From: Nepenthes gracilis
Lineage: Eukaryota; Streptophyta; Magnoliopsida; Caryophyllales; Nepenthaceae
DNA length: 64,000 nucleotides
Reading direction: 5' to 3'
Assembly: GCA_033239525.1 (NCBI GenBank)
Contig: BSYO01000038.1
Location: 4,963,041-5,027,040, forward strand
Shown here in pieces: positions 46,105 to 58,399 of this stretch. The stretch's first letter is position 1. Every line of letters begins with the position of its first letter. Both the position numbers and the translations under genes were made by a program. The notes under the pieces were generated by a model. It did no database searches. It saw only the letters and a list, made by a program, of their open reading frames with translations, and was not told where the DNA came from.

Positions 46105-46558
46105 CAACATCTCATGCATATTAAACTTCAAAAGAATAAGGCACTATTACCTTTAATATCATTCCTATATCTTCGATGCACGATATCTACAAGTGAAATA
46201 ATATGTCATAATTATTAACAATAAGCACAAAACTTAGCCGAGACAAATAATAAAAGTGTCATATATTCTTAAATATGCCTATCAATGTGGATGAATAAAT
46301 TAAGTGGCATGTTATCCAACACAATCTTCCTAACACCATTATATTACCTGTGCTAAAGCTCAAATTCTACTCCAATATTAACAAATGGCTAAAAATACCT
46401 AAAAGCATCTAGCATATGAAAATAAACTTTTATATAAGCAAACCTATCTATAAATTTATTATAACTATATAGACCATAAATCTCTAAGTTGCTCTTCCAG
46501 TTGAAGTATTAAACCCTTATGTTTTAAATAACAAATAATATTATTTCAACAAATAATA
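46054..46558. repeat. 45-bp perfect inverted repeat, arms 416 bp apart
   Basis: 46054-46098 equals the reverse complement of 46514-46558 (CCCTTATGTTTTAAATAACA at the right arm start). The left arm is best explained as filler made during the LINE insertion; the right arm is the template. Confidence 0.85.
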
Positions 46559-47139
46559 TTTATTTTTATTGCTCATTGGTTACAATAAATCCCTTATAAT
46601 GGTATTGCGGAAGAAAAAAATTGTACAAAAACATATTATTTTCTGTCCAATGTTTGCATTATATACGGTTGACGGACAAGTTCTAAATGTAATGGATAAA
46701 CATCACCTAATCGAAGTTGGTTGACAAGTCATGTCACAATTTTGACCCAAATATGTAATAAAAATGACATTATATATAAGATTTATTTATAAATAATTAA
46801 AATTTAATATTCTAAAAATGGATCACACACTAATACCGTAAGTAATTAAATTAAAATAATAAATGTAACGGATTGACAAAATAATCTCGTTCGACCTTGA
46901 AAAATATTGTACATGATCAATCAAAATCAATATGCAAAACTACGTTAATTTAACTAATATATGAAAGTTATATTAATATCTTCAACAAGTTATTATAATA
47001 GAATAATAATAATGATATAACTTAATAAATTAAGATAAAATTTAATATATTAAATTTTTATATATAAAATATCTATATTTTAATTTTACCACTTTATACT
47101 TCATAATTGTCAAAATATAGAAAGTATAAATGAAAATTA
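46559..47139. other. AT-rich DNA, nothing recognised
   Basis: No feature I can support. Confidence 0.4.
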
Positions 47140-47814
47140 CAAAGGAAATTATGTTTAAAATTGATGGGTCCAGTAATACCATGGGCCAACCCAATCCCAG
47201 GTCCAACCATCAAGCGACGAGGGGCCTAGTAAGCAACGGACGAAACATCAAGAAAGAATTGATTCGGCCCTACCCAGATGTGAGTGCAGCAACCAAGATG
47301 AGGTTCAAGAAACAATGGGCCAAATAGGACAAGCATCAATGGTTCAATCGGCAACACAGATAGATGCCGGAAGGCTCTCGTCTAGGCAGCTAGTAAATTG
47401 ATCATAGTATATGCCTGCGGTGATCAGAGCATGCGCATGTAGACTCCTCCTGAAGCCGTTTAACGACTGGGTTGGGGGGACCACTTACGGTCACCTCATC
47501 GTGGTAAGGCGACGCTATACAAAAGTAGCTCTCATCAACGCCCCAACGGCCAGCGAACTTAGAGGCGACACTTGTTATGGATTTAGACGCAAAATCTTTC
47601 TTTACAAAGCATTACAAACTCCTTGCCGTTAAAAATCTAGAGGCTTGGTCCCGACCAATTTTTTTAATCATCGAAGAGCACTATTCAAACCTCTAGAAGA
47701 CTTTGCAGCCCAAGGAGGGCAAAACTCCGATTTCCAAAAGCGTAACAAGATAACCAGTCTCTCTCCCCTGATACGACTCTCTCCCTCTTTAACCTTAGTG
47801 AGCCACTCACCAAG
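47140..47814 (+). repeat. Left half of an old LTR-like element split by the solo LTR
   Basis: A GC-richer island with no coherent reading frame. It continues beyond the solo LTR at 51455-51740, where TATAAATAC (about 51603) and a U5-like AACTTAAACGTCAAAAG stretch follow, recalling gypsy LTRs. At the insertion point a ~26-bp unit (CCTTAGTGAGCCACTCACCA) is repeated about three times across the two halves. Confidence 0.4.
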
Positions 47815-48439
47815 TGTAATGACGCAAGTTCGAGTACCTGAACCGGACTTGGACCATCCAAATAAAAATTTCGAATCATTCAAAATTATCAATTACACAT
47901 TATAGATTATATCATCAAATAACTTAAATACACTCAGAATTATTGCATCGCTAACATTTAATATACCATAAATAAACATCATAATTATGTCATTAAATAA
48001 ATATCCATAATACCGATAATAAATTTCTTGAAATAAAAACAACGATGTTCATAATGTTAATTCTTCATAAATAAAAATCCGATAAATGTCTAAAAGTTAA
48101 TGAATCAACAAAAATCTCAAATTTTTATCATGCAAGTCCTCAGTCTCGAAATCACCTCCGTATGATACTTACCCGATAATAAGCAATATATTTTATTCTG
48201 ATGTTCACCTGTCTACTCTAAAACTAATAAAATATAAGAGTAAGTCGAATGTCCAACAAATAATAATAATCAACAATCGAGGAGCACGAATAAGCATCCC
48301 GAATAATACGACAAATGTATAAAATTAATAATATTATGTGATGTATCCATCCTTGTTTGAGACTCAATAACAAGTTGGGTCCACGACTCCAAAAACATAT
48401 GAACAACTGAGTATCAAGAATGTAACATGAATTTCATTT

Positions 48440-48709
48440 ATCTTGGTTATGGCGGTGATAACAATGGATTGTACAGCTGGTGATTCCCTGAGGTTTCGTA
48501 CTTGGTTGGTGTGTCTGATGGTTATTGGTGTTTGTATATTTATTTTCTTCCTTCGTGTTTCTTCTTATCTGGAGACATGTATTACTATGTTCGGGTATAC
48601 CCCAACGTCTTTATTTTATTTTTAAGTAAGTAAAACAATTGGAGATAAAATATTAGATTTGTATTCTTTTCTTTTATTTAAATACAATTTAATTACTTAC
48701 CAAAAAAAA
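48440..48709 (+). mobile_element. LINE 3' fragment inside the solo LTR
   Basis: It has CGGGTATACCCCAAC (48592-48606) and ends ATTACTTACC plus poly(A) at 48709, the same 3' end as at 7386-7500. The 5' limit is approximate; no target duplication found. Confidence 0.65.
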
Positions 48710-48710
48710 G

Positions 48711-49310
48711 AGGTCACAACTTTATGAAATAACAAAAATCTCCATGGATCTTATTCTGCCGTAGTGAACCAAAGGCCATGTATTTACATTCCTAGTGATT
48801 AGGTGAGTACCACGAGGTTACCTAATGTCTATGGTAGCTGCACTATCCATATAGTTCTTCCAGAGGTTGTATTCATAGTATACTCATACCATCTCTGATA
48901 TCACATGCCAATAATATCTTTGATATCATCCTCTACGATAGTCAATAGGTTATAAGTATCCCTTTTTAATCAACGACCTCGACCGATTGTAAGAGATAAC
49001 AAGAATCAGATTATTAGCCAAAATTGAGGTCATAACTTTACGAGATAATAAGAATCTTACTAGATCTTATTCGATTATAGTGGACCAAAAGCCACGTATT
49101 TACGTCCCTAATGATTGGGTAAGTACCACAATGTTACCCGATATTCATATTATCCTCATTATCTCTACAATCCTCTTAGAGGCTCTACCTATAGCACGCT
49201 CATACTATCTCTGATATCTCTCACCAATGATATCCCTGATATTATTATCTACGATAGTTATTAGGTTATAAGTATCCCTCCTCAAAATCAACGACTTTGA
49301 TCTCCAGAAT
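48711..49310 (+). repeat. Tandem duplication of ~300 bp in the solo LTR
   Basis: GAGGTCACAACTTTATGA (48710) recurs as GAGGTCATAACTTTACGA (49027). Both units run through CCACGTATTTACGT-like, CTACGATAGT and TATAAGTATCCCT segments to AAAATCAACGACYTYGA. The units are clearly diverged. Confidence 0.8.
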
Positions 49311-51454
49311 ATAATAGGTATTAAAAAAGTATAAACTACTCTACGATACCACAAACTCTCATACACTCAAATACCGTATAGTATTCATATACTTTCCTTT
49401 ACTTATCCATAGAATATCAATAAAATATATACACGCGGTCAAAGCTAATACAAGATCGACCACCACGTGAATAGGAGAAAATTCAAGAAAATTCAGAAAA
49501 TTTGGCCGATCATACACATATACATTTTATTTCATACTTGATCATAATTGGCCCTCCCGACATATCAAACCTCACTTCTAAGGCCACAAAATATCCTCAA
49601 CTTTGTCATTATCGAATTAACCTACGATTCTCATTTATTTAACTACCCCGATTAATTCCATAAAAATCCATTCGAAATAATAATTACCAATAATTTTCTC
49701 CTCAATTAATTAACAATTTCAACGCATATATATATACATCACTTACTTCCAAAATATATACAAATACATATATGTTTATATACAATTATGCATGTATACA
49801 TATATATACACACACACCCTTTTATATACAAATATATATATACAAAATATATACATATATACATATTTATTTTTAATTGTCCACAATTACACACACCCAA
49901 CAGTCCTTGGCAGCATCAACCTTACTGCCAACACACGAAGCATCCCTTCTCTTCTGCACACAGCAATACTCCCCCACAAATACGAGCAATACGTTGTTGA
50001 TACACACGGCTAATGCACAGCTATGCCCTTAGTATACAATAAGTATTTACTTATTTAATTATATATATATATGTGTGTATATATATATAATACAAATGAT
50101 ACTGCACATATATATATTTGCTTATATATATCTCAACATATATATACGTATACCCAATTCCCAAACCCATCTCTCTCAGCCAAAAGCTGAAAGCCCCAAT
50201 GGAGCATGTAGCCCCTGTTCTTCTCGATTTCCAATTTTACAATAGTTTCTACAACAATCTCCATATGGAACCCAATTTCAACAGCATCACGGAAATTGAG
50301 AAAGAGAAGGAGCATACTTGTAATAAAGGAAGGTTTATTTGCAGAGCGAGGAGAGAAATAACAATAAAAAGGAAACCGCTTGTTAGGCCACAGGGTTAAA
50401 TTAGTATCCCTACCTTCGAGTTATTGGACTTGGCTGGAAAGATGGAAATAGAGCATGGTGCTCTGTTTCCCACAATGGCGCAAAATTTCCAAAATCAGGA
50501 GGTATAGCATGTAAAACAATTACTTATGATTCTATTGATCAATTTATCAAGCCCTCAATTTAACCTAGAACCCTTAGAGTTCAGGAATTTCGCCAATCGA
50601 ACCGTAGGCTCTGTTCTCCCATTTCTAACTTCTCAACCCTGAACACAATTGATTTTCATGAAATCATGGCATGCAATTAAGGGAATATCATCAACAACGA
50701 GAAATGAAAATTTTAATTTACGAGATAGGAATTTTACTTACCTCAATTCTCTCTTCACTTTCCAACGACGGCAATGGCAGGGCATTTTCTGATTCCTCCC
50801 CTTTCCCCTAACCCTACTGCCTCTTTAAGTAATGGAGAGGCCAATTAGGGTTTCGCTCATTGTTTCCATATGAGTCGATCCCCTTTCCTTCTTCGCCTCT
50901 CCCTCGTGCCTTCTATTCTTTCTCTTCTTTCCTTCTTCTCTTCCCTTCTTTTTCTCTTCTCTCTTTTGTTTCCTTTCCTCTCTTTTCCTTCCTATTTTAC
51001 CTTCGTCTAATTTCCTTATTATTATTATTATTATACATATGTTCTAATTAAAATATTAATTAATTAATTAATTATAGTTATAATAACACTTATATTTTTT
51101 AATATTAATTTTTAATATTTTAATCTCTCCTTAAATTTAACTTTATAATTATCTTTTAAATTAATAAATTTTAATATATTAAAATTCATATAATTTAAAT
51201 ATATAATAGTTCAATTGATTAATTAAATCTATAATTAAACTAACTCAATTAAGTATATTAATTATTCTAACTAAATTTAAGGGTTAAAAAGCCCAAGCTC
51301 AAATTACTAATTTAAATTATTAGTTCAAGTATCTGAATTCAATTACAAGATTCTAGACCAAAAATAATTACTAAAATAACCAAATAATTATAAAAATTAA
51401 TTAGACAATTTATTTTTATAAAATTATAAACTCAAAAAAATTTAACATGTTATA
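49311..51454. repeat. 3' part of the solo LTR with AT microsatellites
   Basis: (TA)n and (CA)n stretches at about 49725-50150, (ATT)n near 51017 and (TTAA)n near 51055. No gene. Confidence 0.5.
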
Positions 51455-51740
51455 CCAAGTGCATCCTTAGTGAGTCACTTACCAAGTGTAACCATAGTGA
51501 GCCATCAGCACTATGTAACCAAATGGAGCCTAATCCTCCATTTCCTTAAATCGCCTCTGTCTGGCACACAATAGGAGCCCAATCCTCTTCTCACATCCCC
51601 ATATAAATACAATTATGTATTCTCTCACATCATCTTTATATCTTTCTATTTTCTTAAAAAGGTTTTTAACTTAAACGTCAAAAGATAAACCGAAAAGTGA
51701 GTATCGTTAATCCTCTGACCTTTTAGTTGTAATTTGTGAT
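51455..51740 (+). repeat. Right half of the split LTR-like element
   Basis: See the left half (47140-47814). It includes TATAAATAC and a possible transcription start zone. The end near 51740 is approximate. Confidence 0.35.
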
Positions 51741-53531
51741 GCGCAGATTTTAGATTAATAGAGATGAAAACTGGACCCATCCAATTCGACCCGTAGATAA
51801 AGATTAAGAAGCTCTCTAATCCATACCACAATTCAGGCACCAGAATGCATAAAACACATTTCCAAATATGTCAAAATAAGTCAAACTTTCAAAAAAAAAT
51901 GTATTTTGGATACTTATTGAACACAGATAGGTTAACTTCGAAAGTATGTTCATGCTTCTTAGGCCACATGATAGATGAAAATTCATGCCTTAGGATCTTT
52001 GGCATTATCATGATTTGCAATGTCTGTAAATTGGAAAGAAAAATTAGAGTTTAGACCAAATGGCAATGTTAAATCTCAACAAAAAATCCCAATTTTGTGT
52101 TTCTTCAATTTGATAGATATATAAATCCTATAATTTTGTCTTTCTTTAAAATTTAACTTTATTTAAAAATAGCCTACTAATCAATATAATGCGTCCATAG
52201 TTCTCGGGTTGTAGTACGGATTAGATAGCCTTTTAATCTTTCGCTGCGAGTCGAATTGAATCAGGTCTAGTCTCCATCACTGTTAATCTAAAACCTACAC
52301 ACCATAAATTATAAATAAGAGGACAGAGGACAGTAGGAGATTATCCTACGATAAACACTTTGATACTCAAATTAGAAATCTTTCGTAACGAATAAAGAGA
52401 TGCACGCGTAGATATAAATATGACGAGATTGCAAATATGCAGGAATGAGGGGAGTGTGGGATATTTGAGGAGGTCTAGGCTCCATGGGTTACACCGGTAT
52501 GGGTGGCTCACTATTGTCACTGTAAAGCAGCGATGGCTTGAGGGAAGAGACTTGGTTCTTTCTCCTCGAAGCTTTGAGCGCTGGGTGAGAAATTCAATGC
52601 ATGATCTTTGGTCAACGTTTGGGCTTTCTCAGGCAAGTTTGGAATGGATTCTAGAATAGGTTCTTCTCCCCGTAGCAGGAGAGAGCATTTGTTAACTCCT
52701 TCTAGGAGGCTTTGGGAGCCGGGATCTCCGACAAGTGGCTTATTAGGATTTGTTGGCCGCTATGTGCTGGCGGTGGTCAGCGGTGTTAGTGTCACATTGC
52801 GGAGGTCAGGAGACTGTCGTCGGGCGTGAGCAATGCTAGACCCATTGATTGTGCTCGGATTGGTTGAGTGGCTGCGAGGACAGAGTACATTGCGACTTGT
52901 CAACATTAACCTCATCTCCCATTACTGGTATCTTCTGAGCTAACGCTTCCCACGCTGGCCACCTGCGATCATCTCTGTAGGCATATGTGCATGTTGATTG
53001 GTTGCTCATTTGGGTCACTAAGGGGGCCATGCCTTTGGATTTATTGGGACGCCACAGCTGCTCTTGCGCCCCTCTGTTGATTGGACCCGCGTCCCTTCAA
53101 TTGGGCCTCACTGATTCTACCCCAATTCCATTCAGGATCCATCACAATATTTAGCATTTTCTTTTTCTGGTAATAGAAAAAGAGTTATGATGCTATCAAG
53201 CATTCCAGAAAGCTTAGAAGTATCGAGACCCTCTAATATCAAAATTTTTTAAGATACAACGATAAAATTATGATATGTCCTTTTTATTAGAAATTTATTT
53301 TAATATATTAGCCACTATGTTTCATAAATTAAACGACATTTATTCCTTGCATTTCATTCACACAATTATAATTATCTCACATATGTCCAATAATATATTA
53401 GCCAATTTATCTCTTGTATTATAACAGATATTAATATTTGTATCTTCTTTCAAGATTTTGTGGCACTATTATTTTGTAGTGGAAATCACGTTTGGGCCCT
53501 ATTAATTTAAAGTGTAATATTAGAACTAGAT
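51741..53531. other. Spacer with an unidentified GC-richer block
   Basis: About 52430-53130 is GC-richer than its surroundings and transposon-like in texture, but no domain was recognised on either strand. Near 52330-52395 a scrap resembles the Tat LTR U5 (GATACTCAAATTAGAAATCT). Confidence 0.3.
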
Positions 53532-54640
53532 ATTTCAGACATAGTTGATTGTTCTCTGGCTGTGTGTCCCATTTGTTGTTTGGGTTGGGGGAGCCCGTGT
53601 GTTTATGGATTGGGACCATTTGGATGAGGGCGGAGTAGCTGGCTGAGGTACTTTTTGGTTGTTAAATTTTCTTCTTGTTGAGAGGGGGCCCTTTTGAGTT
53701 TGCTATTGTCTGGCTTTTACAGCCAGTTTGTTGCTGTTGTTGCATTGTTGACCTGTTAGTCTTCTTGCTGGTTTGGCAAGCTGAAGATGGTGCTGGTGTC
53801 AGCCCACTGTTATGGCCTCGGCTATATTGCTATCCAGATGGCATGGGGTTGAAAAATGCTCTTGGTGTGTTCGGATTGAGGTAGTTTAGTGGTACTTCCT
53901 TGATTGGTTTGCAGGATCGACTGGAGCCTTGCTGCAGTAGGGGTTGGAGTTTTGTTCATTGCTGAATAAAATGCTGCCTCTGGTTGAGCAGCATCTTTTT
54001 GACCATATGAGTTTTGAGACATTGATGCTTGTGCCTTGTGGTTATTTTGTTTTGCTGCTGGTGGGCGGTAATCGTGTAGGTTGTATCGGGATGCTGCTGC
54101 TGATCTTCTCGCCCCTCTGTGTTCACCGGTGTGTGTGCACGGGTGTTGTGTTTGGTTCTTGATAGTGTTGAAACTTGGTGCTGGCTGGATCTTGCGCCTG
54201 TTTTTAATTCTTTTTCACCTTATGGTGATGGTAAGGCCTCGGCTGGCATGAAGCTCTTGCACTTTTGCGGTCACTGCCCGGGTAGGCTGATCTTTGAAGT
54301 ACAACAACCAAGATGTGGTCTTGGGTTGAAGGCTGAATGCCTCGGTGGGTGAGCGTGGTGTTGCTTGATGACCCAGGCTGCTGGAATTCTTGGGGAGCAT
54401 TTAATTTTGCTTATGTATAATGACTTTGATCATTTTCGACCTTTTAGATTATTCCTCTTAGAGGTTTTTTGAAATATCCTATGATGTACTAGCTGCTCGG
54501 GGTATGCCCTAACTTTTTATATTTTAACTCCAAGTCAAAAAACTTGGAGTTATAACATAGATTTTGTAAATTTATTTTCTCCCTTAAATCCAAAATACAC
54601 ACTTACTTACCAAAAAAAAAAAAAAATTTCAGACATAGTT
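53532..54640 (+). mobile_element. 5'-truncated LINE with perfect 15-bp target duplication
   Basis: ATTTCAGACATAGTT is at 53532-53546 and 54626-54640. The 1079 bp between are GT-rich LINE 3' region. It ends with GGGGTATGCCCT (54499-54510), a 10-bp hairpin AACTCCAAGT/ACTTGGAGTT (54526-54551) and ACTTACTTACC plus ~15 A. Flanks are identical, so this is one of the youngest insertions in the window. It contains no ORF2 sequence. Confidence 0.9.
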
Positions 54641-56797
54641 AAAATCGTGTTGCCTATTATCTTGATTTAATCGACCCAAAATTTTATCATATTTATTAAA
54701 TATAAATTAATAATATAAACCAGTCTAAACCAACCCAATTGAGATTATTATAGAGGGGCACTATTGTAGACTTTGGCTCCACCAAATTTAGCGGTTACAA
54801 ATTTTTATATAAATTTATCCCATTTTTTGCCAAAATCTAATTTTGTTTAGTTCTATTTACAATGAATGCTTCAGCCAATGATAAGCAATAACAAAATTGA
54901 AAGTTGTGAACTTGTATTCTCCAGCAGTATTCTCTTGGAGACTTGAAGCTGCATGTTCTTCATTCTACATGTCTAGGCTTGTGGGTTCTTCAATATGCAT
55001 CTCTCAAGCACTTCTTTTTTTTTAGTAAGTTTTCTCAAGCACATTTGCAAGCCCTCCCATTAACTTCATTTGTTTATAAATTGCCATTTATATCGAAGGA
55101 ACCATGGTTGAAATTATTTCCTGGGCCAGATAATTCATATTTGACACGAATTTATATCCATTGACTAGCAATAATTTTTATGAATAAATAAAACAATAAT
55201 AATATATATCAATTATGTTTTACTAGAGATCATATATATATATATATTAGAAAATGTCTACTCCGATACCACATCCACATAGCAGTATGTTGTCATTTTG
55301 ATTGAAATTTATTTAAAAATTTTTAATTTTTTAAAAAAATTCTTTAAATATATTCAACACATATATATTGTCAAATATAATCATAATTGATATTAATATT
55401 TTTTATTTATAAACGATACCATTGAAGTAAATATCAATTTAATATTGTATTTCATAGTATCGTAAAATAATTAAGGTATGTAGCCAAAAGGCTAATAAAT
55501 TGTGATACATCAACTCATATTTTTTTTTATCAATTTATGAATTTTAAAAAATTTTCTTTTAACATATCAAATAATGATATATATCATCTAATACATCTAA
55601 TAATGATATGGTTACGATCAATACTAATCTCAATATTTTTACACTACGGGGATCCATTTGTCCAATACATTTAAAATTGAAGTTATGAATTTGTTTTGAT
55701 ATATTAATAAAACATGAATATAAAATGGTTATGCATTGATTACTAAAATTAGATAATATAATAGAAAGCACTGAAAATATAAAATAACAATAATTATAGG
55801 TTTATAATTTAAATAACAATATAAAAATAGATATCAATAGGTATAGTTTGCGAAAAAAGACTCTAACAATATAATTAAGATGCAAATTCAACATGTTGTT
55901 TCCCAATTATTTCTAGCAAAGATTGATATTTATTATCGTCAATTAGAAATTTATCTTCTTTTCGTCCAATAAGCATATAAGCTCCAATAATTGGCATAAT
56001 TTTAAAGTATATTTCATTATATATCTTTTTTCAATTATTTTTGAGTCACTACTAAAAATAACAATTAAAAATCTAATAACTAGTTCAAAAAGAAATAATT
56101 TACAACCACATTAACAGCAGAACCTTATTTTTCACTAGATAAGTCAGCTATAAAAATATATTTTCCTTATTCTATTCAATTTAGTACAATATTTTCTCAT
56201 CTAAAAATATTTATAAGTCATTTTATCACACCATTCCATGTTATTCTATATCTACATTTTTCTCCCCTTCCTCTAATTATAATTAACTCTCATTTTATTG
56301 ATGTCCTTCCTTAAACTTATGCAATAAGTATCCAAACCACCTAAAATGTATTTCTCTCTTCTAACATTTATCGGTGTACTTTGTAAATATTTTAGATCAA
56401 CATTATTTTATATTTTTTAGTAGGACTTCACTAATCCGTCTTAATATTTTCATCTTTATAATGCTTAACTTTTTGCTATGTATTTAAATTTTTAATATTT
56501 TAATCTATAAAATATAACAAATCTATATTTAATATTTAGAAGGAAATAATCCAAATTTTTTTAAAAAAGAAAAATTCTATCCAGCCTTAGAGCCATAAAC
56601 ATTATACATGAGCACCATCAGTCGTACCTACCACCATTAAAAACACAAATAAACAAAAACGAAGTACCTGATCATGATGTGAGGCAGGATAAACGCAGTG
56701 CTCATAAAGATGTGAAGTGCATTAGAAGAAATCCATAAAACCTCTGGCATCTGTAAACAGATGATATCAAGGATTTATGCAATGTAACTCCATTTGT
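54641..56797. other. AT-rich DNA, nothing recognised
   Basis: Mostly very AT-rich, with an (AT)n run near 55230. About 56640-56797 may be the degraded ORF1 end of the LINE that follows. Confidence 0.4.
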
Positions 56798-58399
56798 TAG
56801 CATTGCCTGTTGGAACGTGAGGGGCCTAAATGGGTTTGTAAAAGTCCATGAAATCTGCAACCTCATTAGCTCTCATAGGTGTAGCATTGCTGGCTTGGTG
56901 GAAACCAAGTTATGGAAAGAAACTCTATGACTGTTTCCACCAGAATTAGACCTAATTGGTCTTGGGTTATGAATTATTTTGCGTCCTCGAATGGTCGGAT
57001 TTGGGTGGGCTGGGATCCCACTCTGGTTTCGTGCAACGTCCTCGCCTCGGAGGATTAGGTCGTTCATCTTGAAGTCCTTTTCCTCGAGGAGAATACCCGA
57101 TGCCTGTTGTCTTTTATCTATGGTGCTAACTCTGAAATTTCTCGTAGACTCCTTTGGGATAGCCTTTGGATGATGTCTAACCATCCGGGCAACCTCCCAT
57201 GGGCTGTCCTTGGGGATTTCAATGCTATCAGATCCCATACTGAGGCTTTGGGTGGTATCTGGCACAACAAAAGCTCGCTGGATCTGGATCACTGTCTTAG
57301 AGACTGTGATCTTGATGACGTTTGCCATGAAGGTATGCACTATACCTGGAATGATGGCCGCGAATCTTCCTTTCTCATTTTCAGAAAGCTTGATCGAGTG
57401 GTCGCGAATGGGCATTGGTTCGACAAATTCAGACGGGCTAAGGCCCTTTTTCCCCCTGCTAGACTTTCTGATCATTCGCCTTGTATCCTTCTCACCTCTG
57501 GGTTCTCCCCCAGAAAAGGCGGGATGTTCCGGTTCAATAATTTTCTCACAAAATCTCCTAATTTTAACCCTTTGGTTGCAGATGCTTGGTCGGTCGTAAC
57601 CAATGGTTATCCGATGTTCAGGCTTGTAGCTCGTCTCAAGCTGGTGAAAAAGGCTCTGAAAAAGCTTAATGTCTATGAGGGTGATGTCCATGAGGAGGTT
57701 GTTCGCCTGAGGAAAAAGCTTGAGGAGATCCAGGGTCAAACGCCTCCTAACCTTGTGTGCCATCTCGAAGAGCGCAGATGCAAGGATGCTTACCATGATG
57801 CGCTGTCCAAGGAAGCCGACCTTACTAAGCAAAAAGCTAAAATAAGGTGGCTCAAGGATGGTGATCAGTGTAATAATTTCTTTTTTAAGACTGTTAATGG
57901 AAACAATAATAAGAATCGGATCATCTCGCTCCTTGATCATGATGGGACTCCTACCAATGGTATTGAAAATGTCCAAAATCTGATCGTGGACCACTTTAGC
58001 AAGGCTCTTGGGACTGGACGCACATACGGTTCAGTTACCGCGGATCGCCTTCGCCCTTACATCCTCCACACTGTGCCAGAATCACTCATGGACCTTCTTG
58101 CCAGCCCTGTAAGTGATGATGAGATCTGCAAGACTATCTTCTCCATTGGTGATTATAGAGCCCCGGACCCTGATGGGTTCAGTGCCCATTTCTTTAAGGA
58201 AGCATGGGATATCGTGGGTACTTCTGTTTGTGAAGCCATCCGTGACTTTTTCAATCATGGTTTGCTCCTCAAACAAATGAACTCTACGATCATTAGCCCG
58301 ATCCCTAAGGTTCGATCTCCTCTACCGGTCTCGACTACCGCCCCATTTCTTTGTAATGTCATCTATAAAGTTATCTCGAAGATCATTGCCAATCATTAA
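56798..58399 (+). pseudogene. LINE ORF2, endonuclease and start of RT
   Basis: From 56798 it reads SIACWNVRGLNGF, IAGLVETKLWKETL, then stops (TGA near 56927, TAG near 57054), RIWVGWDPTLVSCNVLASED, FIYGANSEISRRLLW, WAVLGDFNAIRSHTEALGG, YTWNDGR, LDRVVANGHWFD and LSDHSPCILLTSG. GDFN and SDHSP are catalytic motifs of the APE-like endonuclease that nicks the target. A connector and RT entry follow (FSIGDYRAPDPDGFSAHFFK, STIISPIPKV). A one- or two-base shift near 58340-58400 separates it from the RT core. Confidence 0.9.

Larger units (their letters stand above)
47815..51454 (+). mobile_element. Large solo LTR (3.64 kb) with 5-bp target duplication
   Basis: CCAAG occurs at 47810-47814 and 51455-51459. 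The enclosed 3640 bp start TGTAATGACG and end ACATGTTATA. TGTAA and TTACA-type ends are usual for long gypsy LTRs; the terminal CA appears changed to TA, consistent with a C-to-T change. There is no coding domain, a CT-rich promoter-like zone lies at 50880-51010, and the body is AT-rich. Removing it restores a continuous ~26-bp minisatellite. It contains a LINE fragment and an internal ~300-bp tandem duplication. Confidence 0.7.

Noticed and set aside
47411..47632. 73-codon frame in the GC-richer island before the solo LTR
   Set aside because: No recognised domain, and the surrounding sequence behaves like split LTR DNA.
49788..50013. Tyr/Ile/His-rich frames
   Set aside because: Translations of TA/CA microsatellites in the solo LTR.
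56873..57994. 373-codon open frame on the minus strand
   Set aside because: It lies antisense to the LINE endonuclease/RT frame, which has clear conserved motifs; no domain is visible on the minus strand.
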